DNA from: Deltaproteobacteria bacterium
Lineage (GTDB): Bacteria; Desulfobacterota; GWC2-55-46; DRQE01
Assembly (NCBI GenBank): GCA_015492495.1
Contig: WGEY01000051.1
Location: 1 to 33,619, forward strand
Direction: 5' to 3'
DNA length: 33,619 bases
The position numbers were made by a program, and so were the translations under genes. Position 1 is the first letter of the stretch; every line of letters starts with the position of its first letter. Below the pieces are notes generated by a model. That model ran no database searches and was not told the origin of the DNA. It saw nothing but the letters and a program-made list of their open reading frames with translations. Positions 23,471-31,210 of this stretch are shown in pieces.

Positions 23471-24705
23471 AGACGCTTTGGATAGTAAGCGGCGGGGTAG
23501 AGGCCGTGCCGGGTATAAGGCGGGCAAAAGAGATGGGGTTGTATGTCGTTGTAAGTGACATGGATCCTGATGCCCCCGGATTCGAGGATGCCGATGACAG
23601 GGTTATTGCCAGTACCTACGATGTCCCTGCAACCGTCGAGGCCGCACTCAGGTACCATCGTACCATCCGCCGCATAGACGGGGTCATGTGTATTGCCGCT
23701 GACGTGCCGCTTACCGTGGCCAGCGTGGCGGATGCCCTGGGTCTTCCGGGCATATCGGTGGAGACGGCGTTATTGGCCTCTGACAAGCTTGCGATGAAGG
23801 AACGCTTCGTCCGATGCGGCATACCTGTTCCATGGTTCAGCCCCGTGGATACGGTCGAACACCTCAAAGAGGTAGTCGCCCAGAGAGGGTTCCCGCTTGT
23901 CATAAAGCCGGTGGACAGCCGAGGGGCGAGGGGAGTGTTGAGGCTCGATCCTGGAATCGACCTTGAATGGGCGTGGTGCCATGCGCTCGGCCATTCACCC
24001 ACCGGCAGGGTCATGGTGGAGGAGTACCTCGATGGGCAGCAGGTGAGCACCGAATCGGTGATCATCGGTGAGACCGCATGTACGCCGGGGTTCGGAGACC
24101 GGAACTACGAGTACCTGGACAGGTTTGCGCCGTATATCATTGAAAACGGAGGTCAGCAGCCGACGGTGTTGAGCGGGGAGGATAAGGATGCGATCTCCAG
24201 GCTCGCCGAGGATGCCGCAAGGGCGATGGGTATAGAAAGGGGCGTAGCCAAGGGCGACATGGTACTTACCGAAGAGGGGCCAAAGGTTATTGAGGTTGCG
24301 GCAAGGCTTTCGGGCGGCTGGTTCTCGACCGATCAGATCCCGCTGGCCACGGGGGTCGACCTCGTTGGTGCGGCCATAAAGCTGGCCCTCGGAGAGGATG
24401 TTACGCCGCAGGAGCTTTTGCCGAGGTACACCAGAGGGGTCGCCATAAGGTACTTTTTCCCCGAGCCCGGAAGGGTCGTGGAGATTAAGAACATGGAGAG
24501 GTTCGCCGATACGCCGTGGGTTCACCGTTTGGTCTCGTTCGTAAGGCGCGGCGATGTGTTAGGGGCTGTGACAAACCATACCCAGAGGGCGGGCTTCGTC
24601 ATCACGGTGGGCGATACAAGGGACGAGGCCGTATCCAGGGCCGTGGAGGTGGTGGATACGGTCCGTATAGAGACCGTCCCGGTTGGAGGGACAGAGCCTA
24701 TATGA
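23467..24705 (+). CDS. ATP-grasp ligase (carboxylate-amine ligase family)
   Basis: A 412-residue ATP-grasp protein with an N-terminal PreATP fold (LWIVSGGVEAVPGIRRAKE, VVSDMDPDAPGFEDAD), then FPLVIKPVDSRGARGV, VMVEEYLDGQQVSTES and EVAARLSGGWFSTDQIP. A C-terminal domain of ~100 residues holds RAGFVITVGDTRDEAVSRA, the LAL/PurK-like C-domain pattern. It probably forms an amide or thioester from a carboxylate. Only remote similarity to the ATP-grasp at 9204 is seen. The start is the ATGA overlap at 23467, matching where homology begins; an in-frame ATG at 23383 is rejected. Possible substrates are a sugar amine and an amino acid. Confidence 0.8.
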   Translation: MKTLWIVSGGVEAVPGIRRAKEMGLYVVVSDMDPDAPGFEDADDRVIASTYDVPATVEAALRYHRTIRRIDGVMCIAADVPLTVASVADALGLPGISVETALLASDKLAMKERFVRCGIPVPWFSPVDTVEHLKEVVAQRGFPLVIKPVDSRGARGVLRLDPGIDLEWAWCHALGHSPTGRVMVEEYLDGQQVSTESVIIGETACTPGFGDRNYEYLDRFAPYIIENGGQQPTVLSGEDKDAISRLAEDAARAMGIERGVAKGDMVLTEEGPKVIEVAARLSGGWFSTDQIPLATGVDLVGAAIKLALGEDVTPQELLPRYTRGVAIRYFFPEPGRVVEIKNMERFADTPWVHRLVSFVRRGDVLGAVTNHTQRAGFVITVGDTRDEAVSRAVEVVDTVRIETVPVGGTEPI

Positions 24706-26804
24706 AACTTTACCTGTACAGCGTATTTCACCTCAACCTCGCGTTCTCACTCATACCGGAGGACGACTACCCCAGGCTCATAGATGACTGTTACTGGCCT
24801 CTCCTGGAACTTGCGGAGGAGGGGATACCGGTCGGCATAGAGGCCACGGCCTCCACGCTTAGAGAGATAGAGCGCCGTGACAGGGGCTTCATAAAGGCAC
24901 TGGCCAGGCTGTGGGAGGAAGGAAGGTGCGAGTTTGTAGGCTCGGGGCTTGCACAGATAATAATGCCGCTTGTCCCGGCCGAGGTGAACCTGTGGAACCT
25001 CGAGTTCGCCGGCCGATATTACAGGGAGCTTTTGGGGGATGTGCCGACGACGGTCCTTGTCAACGAGCAGACCTATTCGAGGTCCCTCGTGGACCTCTAC
25101 CGCAGGGCCGGCTACAAGACGCTCATAATGGACTGGAACAACTGCTACCAGCACAACCGCTATCCAAGGGAATTCATGTATTATCCACAGACTGCGCTGG
25201 GTGTTAAGGAGACCATGGACGTTGTATGGAACCACTCGATAGCCTTCCAGAAGTTCCAGAGGTTCGTGCACGGAGAGTACACCGAGGAAGAGTACCTTGA
25301 GTTCATCCGCTCGCATGCATCAGTCACCGATGAGAGGGCGCTTATACTTTACGGCAACGACGCAGAGGTCTTTGACTACAGGCCGGGTAGAGGTGCTGTG
25401 CAAAAACGCGATGAATACTTCAGGATAAGGGGTCTTTTGCTGAAGTTACGCGAAGATGAAAGGATGGGGTTTACCTCCCCCGGCGGGATAGTAGAGCACT
25501 TCAGGGGGCATCAGTATGCATTCAACAGGATATCGCTTGAATCCGCTGCTGTGCCCATACCATGCAAGAAGCAGCTGAAGTACAACCCGACAAGGTGGGC
25601 CGTGGCGGGCCGCGACAGCGTGCACATAAACACCAGTTGTCATAAGGTGTACGAAAACATCAAGGCTATAGATAAGGGCGGCCTTGCAGGCAAGGAAATT
25701 GTAGACCGCTACAAGGAGATGCTATGTGAACTATGGGGCAGTGACTTCAGGACCAACACGATCGACGAGAAGTACCAGGGCTTCCAGGACATGATGGGCT
25801 GGCTGAAGATCGAGACAGGTAGACTCCTCGGCCAAAGGGCTGGTGTCGGTCCGGTGGAAGGACCTTCTGTATGCTCACAGATACATGACAGACCGGCTGT
25901 GAGGATATATGAAAATACGTTGCACACAGCCCCGGCCTTTTCCACAGTGAGAACAGCTGCACCTGGTACCGATTCAGCCGGCTCGGTGATAGCTGATACC
26001 GAAAATACGCTCAAGATCTCGACGGGAAGCGTTGAAGCAGAGTTCATTAAGAACAAGGGCTTTTCAATAAGGTCGCTCAGGTTTCCGGGGATCTGCTCCG
26101 AGCCTCTCGTCGGTACGCTGGAGCACGGCTACTACGAAGACATGCGCTACGGCGCGGACTTCTTCAGCGGGCACCTTATACACGTTGCCAGGGACGGAAA
26201 GAAGACCACGGACCTCGTGCCGGTCGAGCCGCATTTGGAAGAGAGCGTGGATGAGATAAGTGTCTCTCTTCGCATACCGCTCGACATAGGAATGCTCGAA
26301 AAGAGTTATACACTGTCAAAGGCCCACGCCGAGCTTGCCGTGAGTTACAGCCTGAAGGTAGACGGGCTGCAGGCGTCCTCACTCAGGCTCGGCATATTTA
26401 CATTCATTCCCGAAGGCTTTGACCGCAGGAGACTATGGTTTGAGACCATAAACGGAGGTTTTGTACCAGAAAGGTTCTACCTGGACGGACACGTTGCTGC
26501 GCAGGATGATCCTGTAAGCCAGCGTGTGTCGGCCTCCGGCTGCCTGGGCTCGACCGAGGGATGGGTGGCAATAGGGGATATGGATAAATGCGTCAGGATC
26601 TCGACCGACAAGTCCGAGCTCTATTCGGTTCCGCTCCTGCGCTATACAGAGACCGAGGCCGGTTCAGGGAAGTCCTTCTTTCTGCGGATCTCCCACTCCG
26701 TCGGCGAGGTGGATGATACTGCATGGTGGGTCTGGAGGGGGTACAACAGGATCTCGTTCAGGGTGACTGCACACGGATGCGAAGAGGAAACGGGGGTATT
26801 ATGA
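24702..26804 (+). CDS. GH57-like glycoside hydrolase/glucanotransferase
   Basis: A 700-residue cytoplasmic protein without a signal peptide. Residues 1-~370 resemble the GH57 barrel: a His near residue 10, LAEEGIPVGIEATASTL, EFVGSGLAQIIMPLVP, then VLVNEQTYSRSL with E122 and ILYGNDAEVFDYRPGR with D220. Those residues lie close to the nucleophile and acid of Thermococcus litoralis 4-alpha-glucanotransferase (E123, D214). Residues ~440-700 look like a beta-rich C-terminal domain, also seen in that enzyme. The first ~60 codons of the longer open frame (from 24516) belong to the previous gene; the start is the ATGA overlap at 24702. Its role in flagellin glycosylation is unexplained. Confidence 0.7.
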   Translation: MKLYLYSVFHLNLAFSLIPEDDYPRLIDDCYWPLLELAEEGIPVGIEATASTLREIERRDRGFIKALARLWEEGRCEFVGSGLAQIIMPLVPAEVNLWNLEFAGRYYRELLGDVPTTVLVNEQTYSRSLVDLYRRAGYKTLIMDWNNCYQHNRYPREFMYYPQTALGVKETMDVVWNHSIAFQKFQRFVHGEYTEEEYLEFIRSHASVTDERALILYGNDAEVFDYRPGRGAVQKRDEYFRIRGLLLKLREDERMGFTSPGGIVEHFRGHQYAFNRISLESAAVPIPCKKQLKYNPTRWAVAGRDSVHINTSCHKVYENIKAIDKGGLAGKEIVDRYKEMLCELWGSDFRTNTIDEKYQGFQDMMGWLKIETGRLLGQRAGVGPVEGPSVCSQIHDRPAVRIYENTLHTAPAFSTVRTAAPGTDSAGSVIADTENTLKISTGSVEAEFIKNKGFSIRSLRFPGICSEPLVGTLEHGYYEDMRYGADFFSGHLIHVARDGKKTTDLVPVEPHLEESVDEISVSLRIPLDIGMLEKSYTLSKAHAELAVSYSLKVDGLQASSLRLGIFTFIPEGFDRRRLWFETINGGFVPERFYLDGHVAAQDDPVSQRVSASGCLGSTEGWVAIGDMDKCVRISTDKSELYSVPLLRYTETEAGSGKSFFLRISHSVGEVDDTAWWVWRGYNRISFRVTAHGCEEETGVL

Positions 26805-28789
26805 TGGACAGGTTAACTGATATTTTCGATAAGAACCTGAGGGCCTTGGAAGAAAAGAACCCAGCACTCGCCGAGAGGCTGCGCTCTGTGGATAAGCCAG
26901 GGGTGGAGATCGAGCGGACAAGGAGCGGTGATTATACCTTCCGGTACCGAGGACGCTACTTCCACAGCCGCTATGACCCCTGGAAGGAGGCAGGGATTCA
27001 GGCCGAAGAGATACTTTTTAAAAAGCCGGACTGGGTGATACTCTTCGGCCTCGGATGCGGGTACCTCCTCAGGACGCTTGTAAGGGAAGGGTTGGAGAAG
27101 TTAATAGTCTATGAACCATCCATTGAGATACTCATGGGTGTGCTTGCAAATATAGACCTCTCCGGGACACTTTCCAATGAGACGGTGCTCCTGTGCTACG
27201 ACACGGACAGGCTCGTAGAGATACTGCTAAACCATACGGACGGTATGGATGACCTTTTGGTATACCAGAGTGCACCCTACAAGGCCGTTTTCCCGGATGA
27301 ACTTCGCGAGTACCACGACCTGGTGCGTAACGTGCACACCGCGAGCATGGTGGGAATAAAGACCGATATCGATTCGAGACTGAAGTGGATCGAGAACTAC
27401 TTCGCCAACCTCCGGGCGTTTTCCGAGTATCCACCGGTTGACGTCTTGAAAGAAAGGTTCGATGGCGTACCGATGGTGATAGTCGGCGCAGGGCCGTCGC
27501 TCAGAAAGAATGCGCACCTCCTCAAGGAGGTCAAGGGCAAGGCGCTGATCATTGCGGCCGTGACCGCCTACAGGCCCCTGCTCAAGGCTGGCGTGGTGCC
27601 GGACCTCGTCATAAGCGCCGAGAAGCATGACCTTACCAAAAACGCGTACTTCACGGATGGAGAGGAAGACAGGCATATAAGGCTCGTTCTGGCGGACGTG
27701 GCCCATCCCAACATGCTCGCAAAGGAGTCAAGGGGAAAGTTCATATTCTTCAGCCCGTTCGTCAATCTAAGCGCAGGCCTTTCCAGGCTGTGGGGAAGCG
27801 AATACACGCCGTCCATAGGCGGAAGCGTTACTACCGCGGCGCTTGACATGGGGGTGGCCTTTGGCTGTAATCCGATCGTTTTCATCGGACAGGACCTCTG
27901 TTTCAGCGAGGGACGCACCCATGCGGTAGGTAGCGTGTACACCAAGGAGGATGTAACGCTGGATGCGGTAAACGGGAAGGTGACCGTTGTCATAGATGAG
28001 CACATGAGGGACAACGGCGCCGGTCCGGTCAAGGAGAGGTTCCAGGTTGACATCCAGTGGCTGAAGGGGGTCGACGGAAAGCCTGTGCCATCCAAGTTCG
28101 ACTGGGTGATCTTTCACCAGTGGCTTGAGAAGTACGCGTCCGAATTGAAGAAAAGCAGGCCGTTCATAAAGGTCATAAACGCAACCGAAGGCGGCGCTTA
28201 CATAGAAGGTATGGAACACATGTCCCTCGGTGAAGCGATCGAGAAGCACTTTGCCGTGGCTTCATCCGAGCGGAGTGTTGAGGAGGTCCTGAGCGAGGCG
28301 GAGACTGAAAGGAAACCGGTCGACTATGGCGGGCTTCTCGATGCATTTACCGAGATGAAGGCAAGGCTGGAGGATGTCGAACGCATTTCAACCCTTATAG
28401 TCAAGGAAGCTTCGAAGATAAGAAAGAGGTATGTTAAGACCGGTATGTCGCCGGAATTGAAGAAGAATGTTGACAGGATAGGACGGCTGGAAGGGGAGCT
28501 CTTTGACAGGACCTCCAAGGTGGCCTTCATGTGGGAGGCCCTTGTTGCATACACCTATGAGCTTAAGACCTATCTTCGGAAGGAACAGGATGAAAGCCTA
28601 TGTGAACAGTTCCGCAGGGATCTGGATACCCTCGTAACCTCCTACACAAAGGTGAAGGAGACCGCGGAGAGGTTCGTTCCGATCCTCGAGCGGGCGATTA
28701 TTACCATTGAGGAAGAGATGTGTTCAAAAGGAGGAGCCGATGGACAAGGGCAGAACATGGCGGCGGACCCTGCCGCGAATATATCTTGA
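26801..28789 (+). CDS. maf: Motility accessory factor (Maf)/DUF115 flagellin glycosyltransferase
   Basis: A 662-residue DUF115 (MptE-like) protein. The N-terminal ~220 residues hold a Rossmann-like part (WVILFGLGCGYLLRTLV, VYEPSIEILMGVL). The central DUF115 core has VPMVIVGAGPSLRKNAHLLK, ALIIAAVTAYRPLL, SAEKHD and NPIVFIGQDLCFS with TAGG-like GGAYIEGMEH further on. The last ~150 residues are helical. Maf proteins transfer nonulosonic acids such as pseudaminic acid to flagellin Ser/Thr in the cytoplasm before export. Position between the pse genes and flagellin supports this. The start is the ATGA overlap at 26801 (or 26804). Confidence 0.88.
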   Translation: MMDRLTDIFDKNLRALEEKNPALAERLRSVDKPGVEIERTRSGDYTFRYRGRYFHSRYDPWKEAGIQAEEILFKKPDWVILFGLGCGYLLRTLVREGLEKLIVYEPSIEILMGVLANIDLSGTLSNETVLLCYDTDRLVEILLNHTDGMDDLLVYQSAPYKAVFPDELREYHDLVRNVHTASMVGIKTDIDSRLKWIENYFANLRAFSEYPPVDVLKERFDGVPMVIVGAGPSLRKNAHLLKEVKGKALIIAAVTAYRPLLKAGVVPDLVISAEKHDLTKNAYFTDGEEDRHIRLVLADVAHPNMLAKESRGKFIFFSPFVNLSAGLSRLWGSEYTPSIGGSVTTAALDMGVAFGCNPIVFIGQDLCFSEGRTHAVGSVYTKEDVTLDAVNGKVTVVIDEHMRDNGAGPVKERFQVDIQWLKGVDGKPVPSKFDWVIFHQWLEKYASELKKSRPFIKVINATEGGAYIEGMEHMSLGEAIEKHFAVASSERSVEEVLSEAETERKPVDYGGLLDAFTEMKARLEDVERISTLIVKEASKIRKRYVKTGMSPELKKNVDRIGRLEGELFDRTSKVAFMWEALVAYTYELKTYLRKEQDESLCEQFRRDLDTLVTSYTKVKETAERFVPILERAIITIEEEMCSKGGADGQGQNMAADPAANIS

Positions 28790-29372
28790 CGGTACACTCC
28801 TGGATTACGAAGATACGGACCGTGACGCAACTGTGGGAGATCTTGTCGAGGCCGTAGAGAAGGAGATTCGCGGTATGAAGAGGTTGATCCGGGATCTGTG
28901 GGCGGACGGTAGTAAGGTTGAGCACTGGAGGATAACGGACCTGCCCACGAGGCCCCTTTCTGAGTTCGGTGAGTTGAAGCTTGTAACAGACAGCTACGAG
29001 GCGTTCGGTGCCCATGCGGTCTACACTATCCAGGAGTACATAGGCGTGATAAAGACGAATATCGACACAGTGGTGAAGATGATAAGGCTTGGCGAGGGGG
29101 CAGTTGAGGAGTGCCTTGCGAGCATATTTGACGGGCTGAAGGAGGTTTCAGGGACACTCAACGAGCTTTCAAGGTACGCATCGTCACAGAGTATGGACAT
29201 ATTCAAGGAACCTCCGACAGGCCTGTATGAACCACTTCTCAAGCACCTCGAGGTACTTGAAGAGGCCCGTTCATCCGGTGACACCCTCCTTGTAGCCGAC
29301 ACACTCGAGTACGAGCTGCGCCCTTTCATAGAGTATATGGATAAAAGACTTTTTCACAGCAGCCGGGCATAG
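28740..29372 (+). CDS. Unrecognised protein between maf and flagellin
   Basis: A 210-residue protein not recognised. AGGAGG sits 5 nt before the ATG at 28740, inside the end of maf (50-bp overlap). An in-frame TTG at 28707 is less likely. The first ~70 residues look like a small alpha/beta unit (RIYLDGTLLDYEDTD then a helix VGDLVEAVEKEIRGM). The rest appears almost entirely helical and acidic (VYTIQEYIGVIKTNIDTVV, YEPLLKHLEVLEEARSSG). There is no signal peptide or membrane segment. Coupling to maf and nearness to flagellin suggest a cytoplasmic helper, for instance a chaperone or adaptor presenting flagellin to Maf, but that is inference. Confidence 0.75.
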   Translation: MDKGRTWRRTLPRIYLDGTLLDYEDTDRDATVGDLVEAVEKEIRGMKRLIRDLWADGSKVEHWRITDLPTRPLSEFGELKLVTDSYEAFGAHAVYTIQEYIGVIKTNIDTVVKMIRLGEGAVEECLASIFDGLKEVSGTLNELSRYASSQSMDIFKEPPTGLYEPLLKHLEVLEEARSSGDTLLVADTLEYELRPFIEYMDKRLFHSSRA

Positions 29373-29482
29373 ACGGTCTGATGTGTATTTGCGCGCAACT
29401 CTATGTTTTCATAGTATTTTTTTCGGCTTGCGTCGTCATTTTGACACAGGTTGTTTTTTGTCTTTTTACAGTGACTTTGGTT

Positions 29483-29509
29483 TAAGATTTTTCGGGTGAC
29501 TACCGATAA
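29483..29509 (+). promoter_or_regulatory. Sigma-28 (FliA) promoter of flagellin
   Basis: TAAGATTT (29483-29490), an 11-bp spacer, and ACCGATAA (29502-29509) fit the flagellar sigma-28 consensus TAAAGTTT-N11-GCCGATAA with exact spacing. Transcription would start near 29516, giving a leader of about 115 nt before the ATG at 29632. This separates late flagellin expression from the sigma-54 promoter in front of the glycosylation genes. Confidence 0.78.
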
Positions 29510-29589
29510 GTTAGTAAAGAGTGATGGATAGTCTTGGCCGGAAAGGAGGGTGGACGCGTAAAGGCCTGATCCTGGACTCGAAAGAATAC

Positions 29590-29624
29590 GGCAAGGATGC
29601 CTAACAAACAACTACTAAGGAGGG
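29590..29624 (+). promoter_or_regulatory. Candidate CsrA-binding region in the flagellin leader
   Basis: GGCA-AGGA-TGCC (29590-29601) forms a 4-bp stem presenting GGA in the loop, as CsrA sites do. The second site would be the Shine-Dalgarno AAGGAGGG (29617-29624), with GGA triplets 24 nt apart. The leader from about 29516 carries seven GGA triplets in all. The decamer AAGGAGGGTG occurs both at 29543-29552 and at the Shine-Dalgarno. FliW encoded at the window start would be the antagonist of CsrA. Confidence 0.55.
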
Positions 29625-29631
29625 TGCAACA

Positions 29632-30465
29632 ATGTCAGTAGTCATCAATACGAACGTAGCGGCTTTAATAGCACAGAGAAACCTCGCCGTCTCCAATGCG
29701 CAGCTCAGGGTTAGCGTGCAGAGGCTCTCGTCCGGATACAGGATCAACAGCTCGGCCGACGACGCCTCGGGCCTTGCGAGGGCGGACCAGCTGAGGAGCC
29801 AGTCCAGGATGATCCAGGTCGCCATGCGCAACATCAACGACGGTGTGAGCGCCATGGAGATAAGCGACAAGGCGGCCGAGCAGATATCGAACGTCCTTAC
29901 CAGGATGGGTGAGCTTGCCGCGAGTGCGGCGCAGGGCACGCTCGATTCCACGACAAGAGGGTACTACAAGGACGAGTATAACAAGCTTGTCGACGAGATC
30001 GATAGGATCTCCAAAACGACGGAGTTCGGAGGAAAGAAGCTGATCGACGGCTCTCTTACGTCGATAACGATGTTCATCGGCTTCAAAAACACCACCAACG
30101 ACCAGATGAGCGTCAGCCTCGCCACCCTTACTAGCGGTGCAAACGGTGTAAACGTGAGCAAGGACGCGCTTACGAGCGTGACCGGTGCGCTCTCGGCCAT
30201 CGATACCATCAGCGCCGCGCTCAAGGCGGTCAACGACGCAAGGTCCATATTTGGCGCGACGACCAACAGGTTGAACGCGGCCCTGAGTAACCTCCAGGTG
30301 ACCTTCACCAACTTCCAGGCCGCCGAATCGAGGATCAGGGATGCGGACTTCGCCTACGAGACCGCGGTCTTCACGAAGAACCAGATACTGGTTCAGGCCG
30401 GCACATCGGTCCTGGCACAGGCGAACTTCCTGCCGCAGACCGCGCTTCAGCTACTCGGCGGTTAA
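29632..30465 (+). CDS. fliC: Flagellin, short form
   Basis: A 277-residue flagellin. N-terminal D0/D1 helices: VINTNVAALIAQRNL, VQRLSSGYRINSSADDASGLA. C-terminal D1/D0: LQVTFTNFQAAESRIRDADFA and TSVLAQANFLPQTALQLLGG. Only about 100 residues separate the conserved ends, so D2/D3 domains are absent or minimal. The central part is rich in Ser/Thr (SLTSITMFIG, SVSLATLTSGANG, KDALTSVTGALS), the likely sites for O-linked nonulosonic acid. AAGGAGGG lies 7 nt before the ATG. A sigma-28 promoter and a GGA-rich leader precede it, and a strong hairpin follows. Confidence 0.95.
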   Translation: MSVVINTNVAALIAQRNLAVSNAQLRVSVQRLSSGYRINSSADDASGLARADQLRSQSRMIQVAMRNINDGVSAMEISDKAAEQISNVLTRMGELAASAAQGTLDSTTRGYYKDEYNKLVDEIDRISKTTEFGGKKLIDGSLTSITMFIGFKNTTNDQMSVSLATLTSGANGVNVSKDALTSVTGALSAIDTISAALKAVNDARSIFGATTNRLNAALSNLQVTFTNFQAAESRIRDADFAYETAVFTKNQILVQAGTSVLAQANFLPQTALQLLGG

Positions 30466-30520
30466 GGGTGATGACGGCCGCGGCCTTGGTGCCGGGCCGT
30501 AGACAGAAGAAACGGGATGT

Positions 30521-30543
30521 GGCGTCCCGCCTCGCGGGACGCC
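30521..30543 (+). terminator. Strong hairpin after flagellin, probable (partial) terminator
   Basis: GGCGTCCCGC (30521-30530), loop CTC, GCGGGACGCC (30534-30543): a perfect 10-bp GC-rich stem followed by TCCTTCC. The U-run is interrupted, so it may end only part of transcription or protect the abundant flagellin mRNA. It lies 30 bp before the flaG start. Confidence 0.65.
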
Positions 30544-30573
30544 TCCTTCCACCTGTCATCGAGAGAGTTTGAA

Positions 30574-30945
30574 ATGATAGATACGAGTTTCAAGATAAAG
30601 GAAGTTCCATCCCAGTCGATGCAGCCAGCGCTCAACAAACCGGGCTCCCGGAACGTCCAGGAAGACGTGGGAGAAAAGCCAACCTTGCTCGGTTACGAGA
30701 CGGAGGACGCAAAGGATACCGTCGTTCAGGACCTTGAGAAGGTGGCATCCGAGATGGAGATAATGCTCAAGCGCCTGAACACCGAACTCAGGCTCGAGGT
30801 GGATCCCGAGACAAGAACCGTGGTAGTCAAGGTTCTGGACAGTGAGACCGAGGATGTAATAAGACAGATACCGCCGGAAGAGTTCATGAGGCTCAGTAAG
30901 AGGATGAAGGAGCTCATCGGGGTTCTCTTCGAAACCGAGACATGA
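30574..30945 (+). CDS. flaG: FlaG family protein
   Basis: A 123-residue FlaG protein. The N-terminal ~45 residues are probably unstructured. The conserved C-terminal part reads LNTELRLEVDPETRTVVVKVLD and then DVIRQIPPEEFMRLSKRM, the FlaG signature. FlaG is linked to flagellar filament length or stability in several bacteria and commonly stands between flagellin and fliD, as here. The ATG at 30574 is chosen because GAGAGAG precedes it and an in-frame start at 30517 lies within the terminator-like hairpin. Confidence 0.88.
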   Translation: MIDTSFKIKEVPSQSMQPALNKPGSRNVQEDVGEKPTLLGYETEDAKDTVVQDLEKVASEMEIMLKRLNTELRLEVDPETRTVVVKVLDSETEDVIRQIPPEEFMRLSKRMKELIGVLFETET

Positions 30946-31210
30946 CAACGCGCAGTTTAGGAAAGATCTGGGAAACTTCCCGAGTGGTCATTGCCTGCAT
31001 GGCGAGGCGATCCTTCTTCCATGAAGTTGAACGGTTAGGTGTTGCTTTATCTGATTCAACGCAGCCGCATCTACAGTGAGTTCGTCTTGTCGGAATAAGC
31101 GCAATGAGATCAAAATGTGATGTTTGGGAAGGTGCGGGTTATACTATGAATGCTTTTGCGGAACCAAAGTGGCCTCTTCCGTTCAAAGAATAAAGAGTGG
31201 GGAGGGTGTT
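30946..31210 (+). other. Gap between flaG and fliD
   Basis: 265 bp without a supported gene. A short inverted repeat GGGAA-AC-TTCCC lies at 30970-30981. A 26-codon open frame at 30999-31079 has no ribosome-binding site and no recognisable product. TATACT lies near 31141 but lacks a good -35 partner. No sigma-28 or correctly spaced sigma-54 element was found, so how fliD-fliS-fliT is transcribed is unclear. Confidence 0.6.

Noticed and set aside
24516-24701. N-terminal extension of the GH57-like gene
   Set aside because: It lies within the ATP-grasp gene and is low-complexity Gly/Arg. The ATGA overlap at 24702 starts where family similarity begins.
26723-26800. N-terminal extension of maf
   Set aside because: It overlaps the end of the GH57-like gene and lacks similarity; the ATGA overlap at 26801 is the better start.
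30999-31079. 26-codon open frame between flaG and fliD
   Set aside because: No ribosome-binding site and no recognisable product; likely chance.
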